In this document: positions 43,294 to 56,200 of the stretch, one piece after another
How the letters are laid out: every line of letters starts with the position of its first letter
Position numbering within the stretch: the stretch's first letter is position 1
Assembly: GCA_035771165.1 (NCBI GenBank)
Contig: JAWNZC010000013.1
Coordinates: 1,694,501 to 1,758,500 of the forward strand
Length of the DNA: 64,000 nucleotides
Source: Paragorgia papillata
Lineage: Eukaryota; Cnidaria; Anthozoa; Scleralcyonacea; Coralliidae
Reading direction: 5' to 3'
The notes under the pieces: model-generated
Seen by the model: the letters and a program-made list of their open reading frames with translations, nothing else
What the model was told of the DNA's origin: nothing
Database searches by the model: none
Made by a program: the position numbers and the translations under genes

Positions 43294-44173
43294 CAGATAT
43301 ACTACGCACGAATGCGTGCCTGGCTCGCAGTATATCTATTCAAGTCAACGACTACTCGAATACTCGTATTACAAGAACGAACAACACTTGTAAGTACACG
43401 GCCTCCATGGCTCTCGGAGCACTATAGCTGCCACTAGAAGGTTGCGAATTCGATTTCAAGCTGGAAGGCCTTGATGTTGCGTTTTCGCAACCGGTCCAGC
43501 GATTCGGTCTTAAAATGTACATTTCGGTGTGCTGAAACGACTGAAGTACACTGCGATTCGTCAGAGGACGCCGCTATATTCAAGTCCACCTTCGATTCAA
43601 TCTCCTGTTACGGGAATCTATATCTATATTTATATCTATAGACTATATCTATATCTATATATATATATCTTTTTCCTTAAGAGTGTTCTAAGATTAATTT
43701 CGTGCCTTCTTCGTGAACTTTATATGTTACAAACTTATATATCTACCCTGGCAATGCGGGTAAAGCTGTCGGTTTAATTTATCTGTAGCTCGACGAACAG
43801 CTGTGTGAGAAAGTAGTCAAATGAAATTTGTACGACTAGTATAGTATTACTACATACGATATGTACCTCAGAGGCATCACGCATAGCAATTAGTAATTTG
43901 ATCAGTAGTGTATGATACGTTGTATGTGGTACGTTTGCGATCTTGGTCAGTGTAATGTAACAGGCGTTTGTTGGACGTTCGTCAAGCTTCGAATTACTCA
44001 GAAAAGATTTCTGAGCCCCAGACAGGGTTCGAACCTGCAATCTTCTAATGACTGCATGTGCGACCTTTGATGTGCAACTCCAGCGCAATATTGAAAACGG
44101 GTATTACAAGGCTTATATAATATAGTCACCTCCATGCAGTTGTATTAACCCTTTCGCTGCCAGACTTCTCCCC

Positions 44174-44212
<39 letters not shown>

Positions 44213-47200
44213 AATCTGGCGTTAGACAGAGTAAAATAATAAAAGTCGACTTTGGCGGTGAAAGAGTTAAAAGTGCTTGTGCGTGTCAACGGCGTCACTC
44301 GCAGCAACGAATCGGACGGGATATAATTTTGCAGTCACACAGTGCATCGGATGTTGCTGGACGTACTATATACATCCATATAGCCAAAACAACGTTTATA
44401 TAGTAATGAAATACTGACGTTTCGAGCGGAGCCCTTTATGTTTTACTCTGATGAAGGGCTCCACTAGAAAGGTCAGTATTCCGTTTTACCATTTACCACT
44501 TTTCACTTTGCTCTAAGATCCAAAACATAGCCTACATCGCAGCACTCTACATTTTTACACTTACAGATCCTAAGATCCATGTCTTAGTTAGAATGAATAT
44601 TAGAGCCTTCCTTTACTAAACGTTGCCAACGCGCAACATTTTCAAAGTGATATTAGTGAAATATCACTTTAAAAATGTTGCGCCAGTTGGCAACGTTTAG
44701 TAAAGCTTTTATAAATTAACATGCGTATATTATTTGTATTGATTTATTCCTTCATGGCATGGGTATACATATCCGAATTTTGAGCTGGGCGGCTCTATTA
44801 TTCACTCTAAGACTACGATTCCCGCCTGGTAAATCTTTGGTGAATGTTTTATAGATCCATCTATAGCTGTACTATCGCGGTTAACCAAATCTTCTCAATG
44901 CGTGTGTTTACTGAAAATTGCTCGTAATTTTAACTAAAAACTATGGCAACCGATCAGGACGTATAACGTATTATGATTACACAAGCATTTATAAAGAATA
45001 AACGTTTAAACTTAAAAGACACAAGTGCCATCAGATTGGAGTAAACGTGGCCAGTAAAGACACTTTTAGTCATTTAAAGTTGAGAAGAGGTCGTGTTCGG
45101 AATAATAAACTAGACGGTATCGAGTTGTCTCTTGCAAAGAGACGCGGAGTGAAATTTACAGCTGGCTGGCACTGCGCTTTGTTTTGGTTTTATAAAAAGC
45201 AAACAAATTTCGTCGATATAGCTTTGCCGTGTTTGCAGGGAATGTCAATTATGGACTGTGTGCCGTGATAGCCATGTGTTGCGATTTTGTGTCTTTTATA
45301 AAGAACGAGAAATTAATACAGTGCTGTTAACATTTCGTTGAAACTTCTACAGTGGAAAGGCTATTATCTGAAAGGCTGTGACAGTTTCAGGTGGCCCCGT
45401 ATGGTTTAAACTGAGCGAAAAACAACAGGATGTGTATTTTGAAATACAAATTAATATTTGTTCGGTTGTCATGGTTTCGGTGAGAAAGCAGGTGTAAGAT
45501 ATGCAGCTATATATTGCTATATATTCTATACATGAAGCTATGCATGTCGCCTGCGGTGCAGGCGTTTCGGTAGGGGGGGGGGGGGGGACAAGGCAGGCTA
45601 TAGAAGCTATGTGAAGTGCGAGCTATCATTTCCTTCAAATTATGAAGCTTAACCACTATTAAAACCACCATCTGATTGGACAACCTTTTAAAACGAAACC
45701 TCACCCCCATACCACCCCCCGGTAATCACGCCCCCGGAAACCCTAAACCTAATCACAACCCTCCGGAAAAATGACCCACCTCTCATACCCCGACCACAAC
45801 GCCCCTATAGGATTTTTACCTTTATGCGTTCAAGTTAAACATCCCGCTTGTGGGATGGTTTTATTAGATGGTTAAGCTTCATAATTTGAAACCGATGATA
45901 CCTCGAGCAGTGTGAACTATTTATCCTTCCAACAGGACTCTTATTTCGCCTAATCTCTAAATTATTTACGCATTCCGTAGACTCGTTATCATTAAACAGT
46001 TTTAGTTAACGACTGTTTGTCAACGAAGAGTTATATTCTCCGATATATAAATAGGATAGTGTTCATTGGACCGCACGATTGACGCGATCAGTTACCTGCG
46101 AGTTTTGAAATTTTCGCTGTTTTTTCATTAAAGTCATTTAGTAAAAGCATTAGGAATGACAGTTTTAACTGCTGTTGAAATCATGATGAATTTGGTTTGT
46201 ATACAGCTCCGCCTTGAGTGTCCACTCATAATCATTCATCCATTCCCCTCAATTGCAAAGCCATATGTAGTCATATGTTAATAATAGGAACCAGGCTCGG
46301 ACTGGGCCCAATTTAGGGGCCTTGCCATTTCAGCTGTGAGGGGGGCCAAGCCTAGGGGAGACAATTCGAGAAGCGTCTAGGGGGGTCTGGGGGCATGCTC
46401 TCCCGGAAAATGTTGAAATCTAGAGTCTGTGAAATGGCATTTCCTGCGTTTTGGGGGAAGATTTTATAGAATTCCGGAGATTATAAAACATTAAAACGTC
46501 ATATTAAACACACAATTTACACAAAATACAACAGATTTCAGGACTTTTCAACATTTAGAACAAAACATTTTTAACATTTCAGAACATAAGAAGCTGTTCC
46601 ATTTCCGAGGACTTTGACGCAAGTTTTCGATACACTGCCTCGTTATCAACAGCCTTCAGTAAATCAACTTCTATTGAACAAATCATTACTGCTTCCAAAG
46701 TGTTACTGTTCACTAATTTCACCAATGCGGAATTAAGTAATTGCTTCAATGCTTCCAATTTGATAATTTATGGGTGTGTCTGGTCAGGGGCCCATTTTGA
46801 TGGGCCCATGTGCCATGGCACAATGGCACATAGGCCAGTCCGAGCCTGATAGGAACTTTAAGAAGACGGTGCAAGTTTTACACTTTAAAGAAGTCACGGT
46901 TAACTGACTATTATATTTGATATTTGAAGCTAGTTTAATGACTTCCAAAACGCTCCAGTATTGCTAAAATAATTGTAGTGTCCGTATTGAAGTCATTCTC
47001 AAGCAACAGTTCTCATCTTTTGGTCGTCGACGTCGTCCTGAAGACGTGAAAATGCTCTAAGTGGCGTTGTAGAAAGAACGAGGACGGTGTTGAGATTACT
47101 CTTGGGTCTAAAAATTATTCATTCTCTTTGTTTTGCAAAAATAATTATTGTGTTTAGACGATGTCGTCGTTGAGGTTGACGTCGTAGATCTTAAAGTCCC

Positions 47201-50200
47201 TAATATTTCGACAGCCGCGAGAATTTGCATATAAGCGCATACCTTCTCTGACTAATTTGAGCATAGTTAATAGAACATATAGAGTTTATATATCCGCCAA
47301 TATAAGCCTGTGGCGAAGAGCTGACCAATGAAAATGGCCTCTGTTAACCAAACCGACCAATCAAAAACGCGTAGTATACGATCTAGCTCATTAAATACGT
47401 TACTTAGACCCCGTTTACACGATGCCGGTACAATTTGAAAACTGAACAAAATCATGCCGTTTAGGCCTTGCCCCGGTTTACACGATACCGGCATTGTGCA
47501 TGAGACCTTACGTTTCATTGCGAGACCTTACATTACATTGTGAGACCTTACGCTACATTGTGAGACCTTACGTTACATTGTGAGACCTTACGTTACATTG
47601 TGAGACCTTACGTTACATTGTGAGACATTACGTTACACCTTACGTTTCATTGTGAAGAAATCTCATTTCGACTTCTTTATTTTCCACTGTGCTGCGCATT
47701 GCAATTTATTGATTTACTATAATGGGATTTTTCTTTTCCACAGAAGCTGTCCAGTATGCAACAAAGATGTAAAAGAGAACGAGGTACGCAACTCATTGTC
47801 ATTCACAACCTGCTTCAGCTTGTCTCTTTTGGCGTGAGATATGGGTACGACTGGAATGAGTTACCCAAACGGCTTTATTTAAAGTGCCTATATCATCATT
47901 GGGGATTCTACATACTTAGGATATTTGGAACCTTCTGAAAAGATTTGTAATATATCTTCCTTTTCTAAAATTTCATCTTCATGGACTTTTTTGCTGTTAA
48001 GGTTGACGTAAGTGACGTCTAAGCCGGAATTTGTCTATATAAAAACCACTTCACAGATTCCTGCGTAGATGTCACCTCCGTCAACTCATAGTCAATCGAG
48101 ATATGGTCTGGAAACTCAGCTAAAGTCTTTGGTCTATGTTTTTGTTCGCCTTTATGCATTTTTGTGCACGGTGCACGGTCACTGAACACATTGTATTTTA
48201 GTATAATGAACGAATTGTCCAATAGCAACGTTTCAGTTCAATCACTCAACCGTGCTATTTAAATATTAATAAACCTAAAACAAAGGATGTGCACGGTGTA
48301 AGGTACGGTTCAACATAAAATCACAGCTCATTATAGGCGCTTTGAAATTTGCCGAGTTTCCAGACCATATCTCGATTGACTATGGTCAACTTTAACAGCG
48401 AAGACGTCCATGAAGATGAAATTTTAAAAAAGGAAGATATATTACAAATCTTCTCAGAGGGTTCCAAATATTCTAAATATGTAAAATCCCCAATCGTGAT
48501 ATAGGCACTTTAATTATTCCCAGAAATTTAATTATTTGTAGTAGTGAAGTACTTTCGATTTCCATTGCCTCTATACGCCTCGGTTTTCAGTAATATCATT
48601 CGAATCATTGAACATCTTTGTAAGATAACTAAAACTATGGCTTGGCATGCCAAAGAGAAGTATTTTTGATTGTTTTTCTTACCTTGCAGATATTCTCGGA
48701 TGAATCCGTCAAGCAGAAAGTTCTGTCTTTGCTAATGAAATGTCCGAATCAACGCTGCAACTGGAAGGGCTTGTTGCGAGAATTCCTAGAGGTAAGAAAT
48801 TTGATAAGGGCGTGTGCTGTAATTTACCACTAGTGAGGAGCGAAGTTAAGCCCGATTAGACGGGGGTTAGTAATAGGCGACCGCCTGTTCAAGCTTGGAA
48901 CTCGTGTGAGTAAAGTTATTGGTTCTCTCCTATGCTTTGGGGGTTTTCATCCCTCCGTAAAATCGACTTAAATTAGCTTATGAGAGGTCCACTGAAAAGA
49001 GGTGTCTGCTTAAGAGGGGTGTCTGCTTAAGAGGGGTGTCTGCTTAAGAGGGGTGTCTGCTTAAGAGGGGTGTCTGTTTAAGAGAGGTGTCTGCTTAAGA
49101 GGGGTGTCTGTTTAAGAGAGGTGTCTGCTTAAGAGAGGTGTCTGCTAAAGAGGGGTGTCCGTTTAAGAGAGGTGTCTGTTTAAGAAAGGTGTTCACTTAA
49201 GAGACCTCTCTTACAGGTCTCAGCAGACACCTGTCTGCTTAAGAGGGGTGTCTGCTTAAGAGAGGTGTCTGCTTAAGAGAGGTGTCTGCTTAAGAGAGGT
49301 GTCCGCTTAAGAGAGGTGTCCGCTTAAGAGAGGTGTCTGCTTAAGAGGGGTGTCTGCTTAAGACAGGTGTCTGCTTAAGAGGGGTGTCTGCTTAAGAGAG
49401 GTGTCTGCTTAAGAGAGGTGACTGCTTAAGAGAGGTGTCTGCTTAAGAGAGTTGTCCGCTTAAGAGAGGTGTCCAGTTAAGAGAGGTGTCCGCTTAAGAG
49501 AGGTGTCCGCTTAGGAGAGTTGTCCGCTTAAGAGAGGTGTCCAGTTAAGAGAGGTGTCCAGTTAAGAGAGGTGTCCGCTTAAGAGAGGTGTCCGCTTAAG
49601 AGGGGTGTCCAATTAAAAGACGTGTTTGCTTAAGAGAGGTGTTTGCTTAACAGAGGCGTCCTCTTAAAAGAGGTGTCCAGTTAATTAAGAGAGGTGTCTG
49701 CTTAAGGGAAGTGTCCACTTAAGAGATGTTTCTGTTAATTCGGGTTCGACTGTAAAACTAACCTCTTTGTAAACCCTTATAGACGCACGAAATTGAATGT
49801 AAATGTGACTTGGTCGCATGCACAAATGAAGGTTGTAAAGAGCATGTTCCTAAAGACATGCTGCCAAAGCACTTGGAAGGCGAATGCCAGTACAGATTAA
49901 TAGATTGCCGTTATTGTAAAAGAAAGATTGTATTTGCAAATGAAAAGGTGTGTTGATGCTTTTGTTGTGAGATTACAGCTAACTCGGGCCGCGTTGCGAG
50001 TATTAATTCTAAGTGATTGACTTGTTTAACCATTTATTGGCCAGGTTTCCGGGAGCTCTCCCCTTCACCATAGCCTTGACGAGTAAAATCGTCTAGTATC
50101 TCAATGGTTAGAGCGTCTCGGGTTCTGAGTAGAACCGCTCGAACAACATTTACATGCACACAGTTAACACAATTCTCATGTCCGAGCTAGCATATGCATC

Positions 50201-53200
50201 TCTTCCCTTAACATTAATATTTTCTTACTTAAAACAATCCTTCTGTTTTAGGCGCACAAGGAAAACGACTGCCAACGTATTCTTATACCTTGCAAAGACT
50301 GCGGACAGGAATTTCCCCGGGAAGAGGTAAATTGAAGAGGTTGTTGCTAGTTAACTAAAAAAAAGGCTCGTAAAATTGCCGGTTTACTTACTTTTTTCAG
50401 AAAGTTTAAATAAAAACAAGTCAAGATACCTACCTACCTACCTACCTACCTACCTACCTACCTACCTACCTACCTACCTACCTACCTACCTACCTACCTA
50501 CCTACCTACCTACCTACCTACCTACCTACGTACCTACTTACCTACCTACCTACCTACCTATCCACCATCTTACTTACCTACCTACCTACTTACCTACATA
50601 TACCCACCGTCTTACCTACCTACCTACCTACCTACCTACCTACCTACCTACCTACCTACCTACCTACCTACCTACCTACCTACCTATCTATACCTACCTA
50701 CCTATCTACTTACCTACCTCCTTAGTACTTACTTACCTACCTATCTACCTCCTTAATTACCCATCGCCCTACTTACTCACCTACCCACCTACCAATTTAC
50801 CAAATTGCCTACCAAGGTAAATCACAGTACCTCCTGTACGGTATGTGCCAATTTACTTGTCTGACTGGCGCAAAAAAATGGAGGGGGTGCGACTGGTTAG
50901 TAAAACAGAGATTCTGTAGGGAAAACGTGATTTGTCGATAAACTGATAAGAAATTGATCGGTAAATTGATCGTAAAAAGTACACACACCACCGCTCAGAA
51001 TGGTCACGCTACACCACTGATTTAAGGGGGTAGTTATGAAATGAACTTTATACGCCAAAACTTGTTGCTTTTGTCAATTGCTATTTCGGTTTATTTTCGT
51101 TCTTAAGATGAAGGATCACGTGGACGATGACTGTGCGATGGTTTTAGTTGACTGTATATTCAAGAATGTGGGATGCACAGCCCAGGTAAGAAGTCGACCT
51201 GCATAACAACTTGTGCAGTATTAAGTTCACATCTTTCATCAATCGTAGACATGGGCGTCGTCATATTGGACAGCAGACCCTATTTTGACGTCACTGACGG
51301 GAACTGTCGAGAAACTGCAATGAGCAGAGGTCTCGTCTCCACCCATCTAGGTCTCGTCTCCACCCATCTCTATTCAACTTCACTTCACTTCACTTCACTT
51401 CACTTCACTTCACTTCACTTCACTTCACTTCACTTCACTTCACTTCACTTCACTTCACTTCACGTCGCTGACTAGACTAGACCAGACCAGACCTGACCAG
51501 ACCAGACCTGACCAGACCTGGCTAGACCAGGCTAGACTAGACTAGACTAGACCAGACCAGACCAGACCAGGCTAGACTAGACTAGACTAGACTGGACTAG
51601 ACTAGACTAGACTAGACTAGACTAGACTAGACTAGACTAGACTAGACTAGACTAGACTAGACTAGACTAGACTAGACTAGACTAGACTAGACTAGACTAG
51701 ACTAGACTAGACTAGACTAGACCAGACTAGACCAGGCTAGACCAGGATAGACCAGGCCAGACCAGACCAGATCAGACCAGACCAGATCAGACCATATAAG
51801 AGCAGACCAGACCAGACCATGCAGACCACACTAGACCAGACCAGACCAGACCAGACCAGACCAGACCATGCAGACCTGACCAGACTAGACTAGACTAGAC
51901 TAGACTAGACTAGACCAGACCAGACCAGACCAGACCAGACTAGACTAGACTAGACTAGACTAGACTAGACTAGACTAGACTAGACTAAACTAAACTAGAC
52001 TAGACCAGACCGGACTGCATTCCATTCCACTGCACTCTACCCTACTGCACGGAACCATATTCCACCATTGATTTTTATTACTCGACTACACCACACAACT
52101 ACACTCGATTTAACCCGACTCAACGCACTTCCCTCCACTCCACTCCACTGACAATAAACCAGTTTCATTAGCATCTTGTCATTTAACAAAGAGAGAACTG
52201 TCGAAATTAGCAATATTGTACTAGATCTAAATATTCATCAATTTGTAGATCGAACGTCGTAGTATTGACGACCACGAACGTGATTACGTACAAGAGCATC
52301 TTCGCCTTGCGATGAACGCCATAAACAATATCAATAGAGAAAAGCGGGAAATGGCCGAAGAGATCAACGAACTGAGAAACGTGAACGACAATCTGAAGAA
52401 TAACCAGGATAGGTCGACAGAAGATCATCAAAGACGCGTTGATGAAATCCAAGCGAACGTCAAAGAAATTCAAGAACAAGGCAGCAATCGGCTCGATGCG
52501 GCGCAAATGGCGACAGAGCAAAATTTCGACAGTATTATCAATAACGAACTGGAGGAAGACAACACTTCGAACATGAAGCGACTGGTTTTATTCATAAAGA
52601 AGAATGTTCCGCAAGACATGCGCAGTGGAGCGAGCTCAGCCGTTGTTCCGTTCATTCAGGAATGCTCTGATTGGTGGAAAGGACAGGTAACGTCCGAAGG
52701 TTGCGTAGGAGCCAGTCCTCGCCGATTGGAACGTCTAACGATTGATGTCAACGAAATGGTGTCGGAACTTGTAGGAAAAACAGAGAAGTCGGTGCAACGG
52801 GAAACATGGCTTGTGAGTTCTTGTGGAGGAACTGGTTCATCAACTCGTCTGGCCTTGAATAAACGTCGCGACCATGGTCTACTGCCTTGTGCTGGAGCTG
52901 CTGCAAAATTATCATATATGTCTGGAAATGACTCCGTGGATGCCTACATAAAGCTGATTCCTGAGGCCGTGAGTGGAGAAGCGTTCTGTTTCCTGCCACT
53001 GTCTATCGCCACAGGATTTCCAGTGCACATCAATGGCTACTTTGCTATCACGTCAAATCGTCGCGGAATTTGGGAAAGAAACACAGCGGATCACAGCATA
53101 CCTATTGAAGTACAGTGGAACGAGAGTCTCATGGAAGACGCCTTAACAAACGCCTACGTTCACCTGCTAGACGAAATGAAGCAATTATATGAACAGAGTG

Positions 53201-56200
53201 ACAGCTTACAGCCTCATTCCTATTATGAGATATGGCCATGTTATAATACCCTCCATTCGAACACATGGGAAACGCTTGTAAAAAGTTTTTACACCAAGTT
53301 GGTAGAAAAAGCCATACCGATTTTCTGGGGCAATGGAAAGTGGCTAGATATCCACAGTGGTTACGTCCTAGACGAAGACCTACACAAGGCTACCGGAGCT
53401 GTCGAAATCTTGAATGTTTTAGGAGAGAATGTATTCCACCTCCCGCCAAATGTTCGTTCGTCTTTGGCGAAATCAGGACAAGATGAAACCTTGAGAAAGC
53501 GCACCTTGCTCCTCGCGGATTTTTTCAAAAAATTCTTCTTTCCAAATATCAGCAGAATCCCACAAGAGCTGCAAGATTCTATCGTGTGCCTCGGTTTAGA
53601 ATGCATTTCACACGGACGAGACGAGTTGGTGCCATTATTCGCAGAAAATGCATTTGTTTTAACCAAAGAAGGAGAATTGAAGAAACCGTCGGAACTTTAC
53701 GATCCCAACGACGCTCTTCTAGTAGACTTGATCTCGGAGGAAAAGAACAAGTTTCCAAACCACGAGTTCAGCAAGAGAGATTTGATTCCAACATTGATAA
53801 AGTTGGGTCTTCGAACCAGAAGTATGCTAACGGCTCCTGAGCTGCACGAAGTCGCTGCGAATATTGTTTCCTTTCCAGATTCGCTGTCGTCCATCAGAAA
53901 GGTTCAAGCCCTGGTCAAAATTCTGGAGGATAAACTGGTTTACTTGAATGAAATAGTTCACGACGGAGCAACGCTGAAAGATGAACTACTTCATTTGAAG
54001 TGGCTTCCTCGTATGAAAGTTGCATCAGAGAGTACGTGTTATCCTGAATTTATGCCGTGGTACGACGCTAGTTCAGCTCTCTTTGCACCTACCGAGCTTC
54101 GCGCTAAGAATCTGATTCTTCTGATTGGTTCGTCAATGCCTGTACTTGGAAATATAGAAATGAAGGACGAACTTCAAGAAGAGTTAGGTTTGACTTCTGA
54201 TCCACCAGTACAACGTGTTGTCGACCAGCTTCAAACAGCCGTCGACAACTGGCAAGAGCAACACCACAAAGGGTTTACATTCAAATTTCAAGAAATCCTG
54301 GTAGCCATTTATCTTCACCTTTCGCAGAAATCTAAAGAAGTCGTTACAGATTCCCTAAACGTCGCTTCTCTCAAAGAGTGGGTCTGGCAAGGCAGGGGAT
54401 TCTGTTCACCAGAACAGATAGCATTTGAAAACGTTTTTCCTTTAGATCTGCAGCCACAGTTATTTCTTCTGCCAGAAGACCTGAAGACCAGTCCTTCACT
54501 AACCGATTTTTTTCTTCGACAAGGCGTGAGAAGGAAATTTTCAGAAGAGGACGTACTCGGGGTTCTCGCTACAATCGAAAAAACACATGCAAGTTTATTG
54601 CCTGGGACGGACGAATCGAAACAAGTTGAAAGTGACTTGAAACTATGTCGCTCGATTTTAGAATGGATTGTTCAAAATGGGAAAACGCTGCCAGAACGTT
54701 TGCAGGAAAAGATACTTGTTCCAGTTCAGACTTGTAAAAATGTACTAATTTTAGTGCCTTGTAAGAAATGCGCATACTGCGATCGGGATTGGTTACGTCA
54801 AGGTGGATCGGACTTTGATATCTCTGGAGACAATCGACTTATTCATGAATCTATTACAGACAAGGTGGCCAGCTTACTGGGCGTACCCGCGTTAAGCACG
54901 TGTTTAGTGTCAGCGGAGCCACTAATAACAACTCGACTGAATAACATCCTGAAAGAATACAAAGAAGGAGTTGGCGTTTTCAAGGAGCTCATTCAAAACG
55001 CAGACGACGCTGGTGCGAGTAAAGTTCGCTTCCTGGTTGACTGGAGACATGGTCCAAAGCAGAAACTCTTGTCACCCAAGATGGCCGAGTGTCAAGGTCC
55101 TGCACTGTGGGCTTACAACAATGCTGTGTTTACCGACAAAGATTTTAAAAACATCAACAAGTTAGCCGGAGCAACGAAAGTGGAGGATCTGGCAAAGATT
55201 GGTCGCTTTGGACTTGGCTTTAACGCAGTGTATCATTTGACCGACGTACCAAGCTTCGTGAGCAGAGAGTACTTCGTCATGTTCGACCCCAATGTTCATC
55301 ATCTTCAAAGTTATATCAAAAACAAGTCACGTCCCGGCATTCGTATCAACCTTGCTGCAAACCCCAGACCTCTATCGACATTTGAAGACCAGTTCCAGCC
55401 TTACCACGACATCTTTGATTGTGATACCCAGTGCACAAAAGGTGAAAAATTCAATTGTAATGGAACACTATTCAGGTTTCCATTTCGCACTTTACGTCAA
55501 GCCAGCGAGAGTGAGATATGCCAAAGCGTTTACAACGAGGAGAAAGTTAAAGAAATCGTCAGCAGTCTGAAGGACAGTGCTTCACTACTCCTCCTTTACA
55601 CTCAGCACGTCAACGATGTTGAACTGTACGAACTGGAGAAAGACAACAATCCCAATATGATGCAACTGGTTTTATCCATAAAGAAGAATGTACCAGAAAC
55701 TGGAGAGGGTTTGCCTTCAGTTCCGTTCATTCAAGAATGCTCTCATTGGTGGGAGAAAAACTTGACGTCGAAAGATTCCGTCGAAAGATTCGGAAAAATG
55801 GTAAAAGACAAACTGTCGTGGGATGAGATCTGTGGAAGAGCCAAGTCCGTTGAAAAGATTGCCGAAGTGAGCTATGAGAAGGGCTTAGAACGTGCAAGAA
55901 ATCTCATCAAGTACTTGAATAAGAATAGCGAAGTAAACCTAAATGTAGATGACGAATTGATCACCGCTCTTCAGAGTAGCAACTTTTTGCCAATTATGTC
56001 TGAGCCTCCACACCAATACGGCCTATCGTGGAAAGGAACTGGGAATCAAGAAACGTTTTTCCATTCGCCTAAAAATCTTTTTTTGCAAAGCGACGCGAAC
56101 CTCGTTGGATCGTGCTTTCTGATCGTCGACGAGTCCGAAGACAAAGGGTGTGGCTTGATAGACCCCAAGATCAAAGAACTGTTGGGATTTCCTGGACGTC

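Noticed and set aside
44020..44100. tRNA-like B-box (ggttcgaaccctg) on the minus strand
   Set aside because: I could not fold a full cloverleaf or find a convincing A box; it may be a tRNA-derived SINE fragment but is not a tRNA gene.
50376..50756. 126-codon frame of YLPT repeats
   Set aside because: Translation of the (CTAC)n microsatellite.
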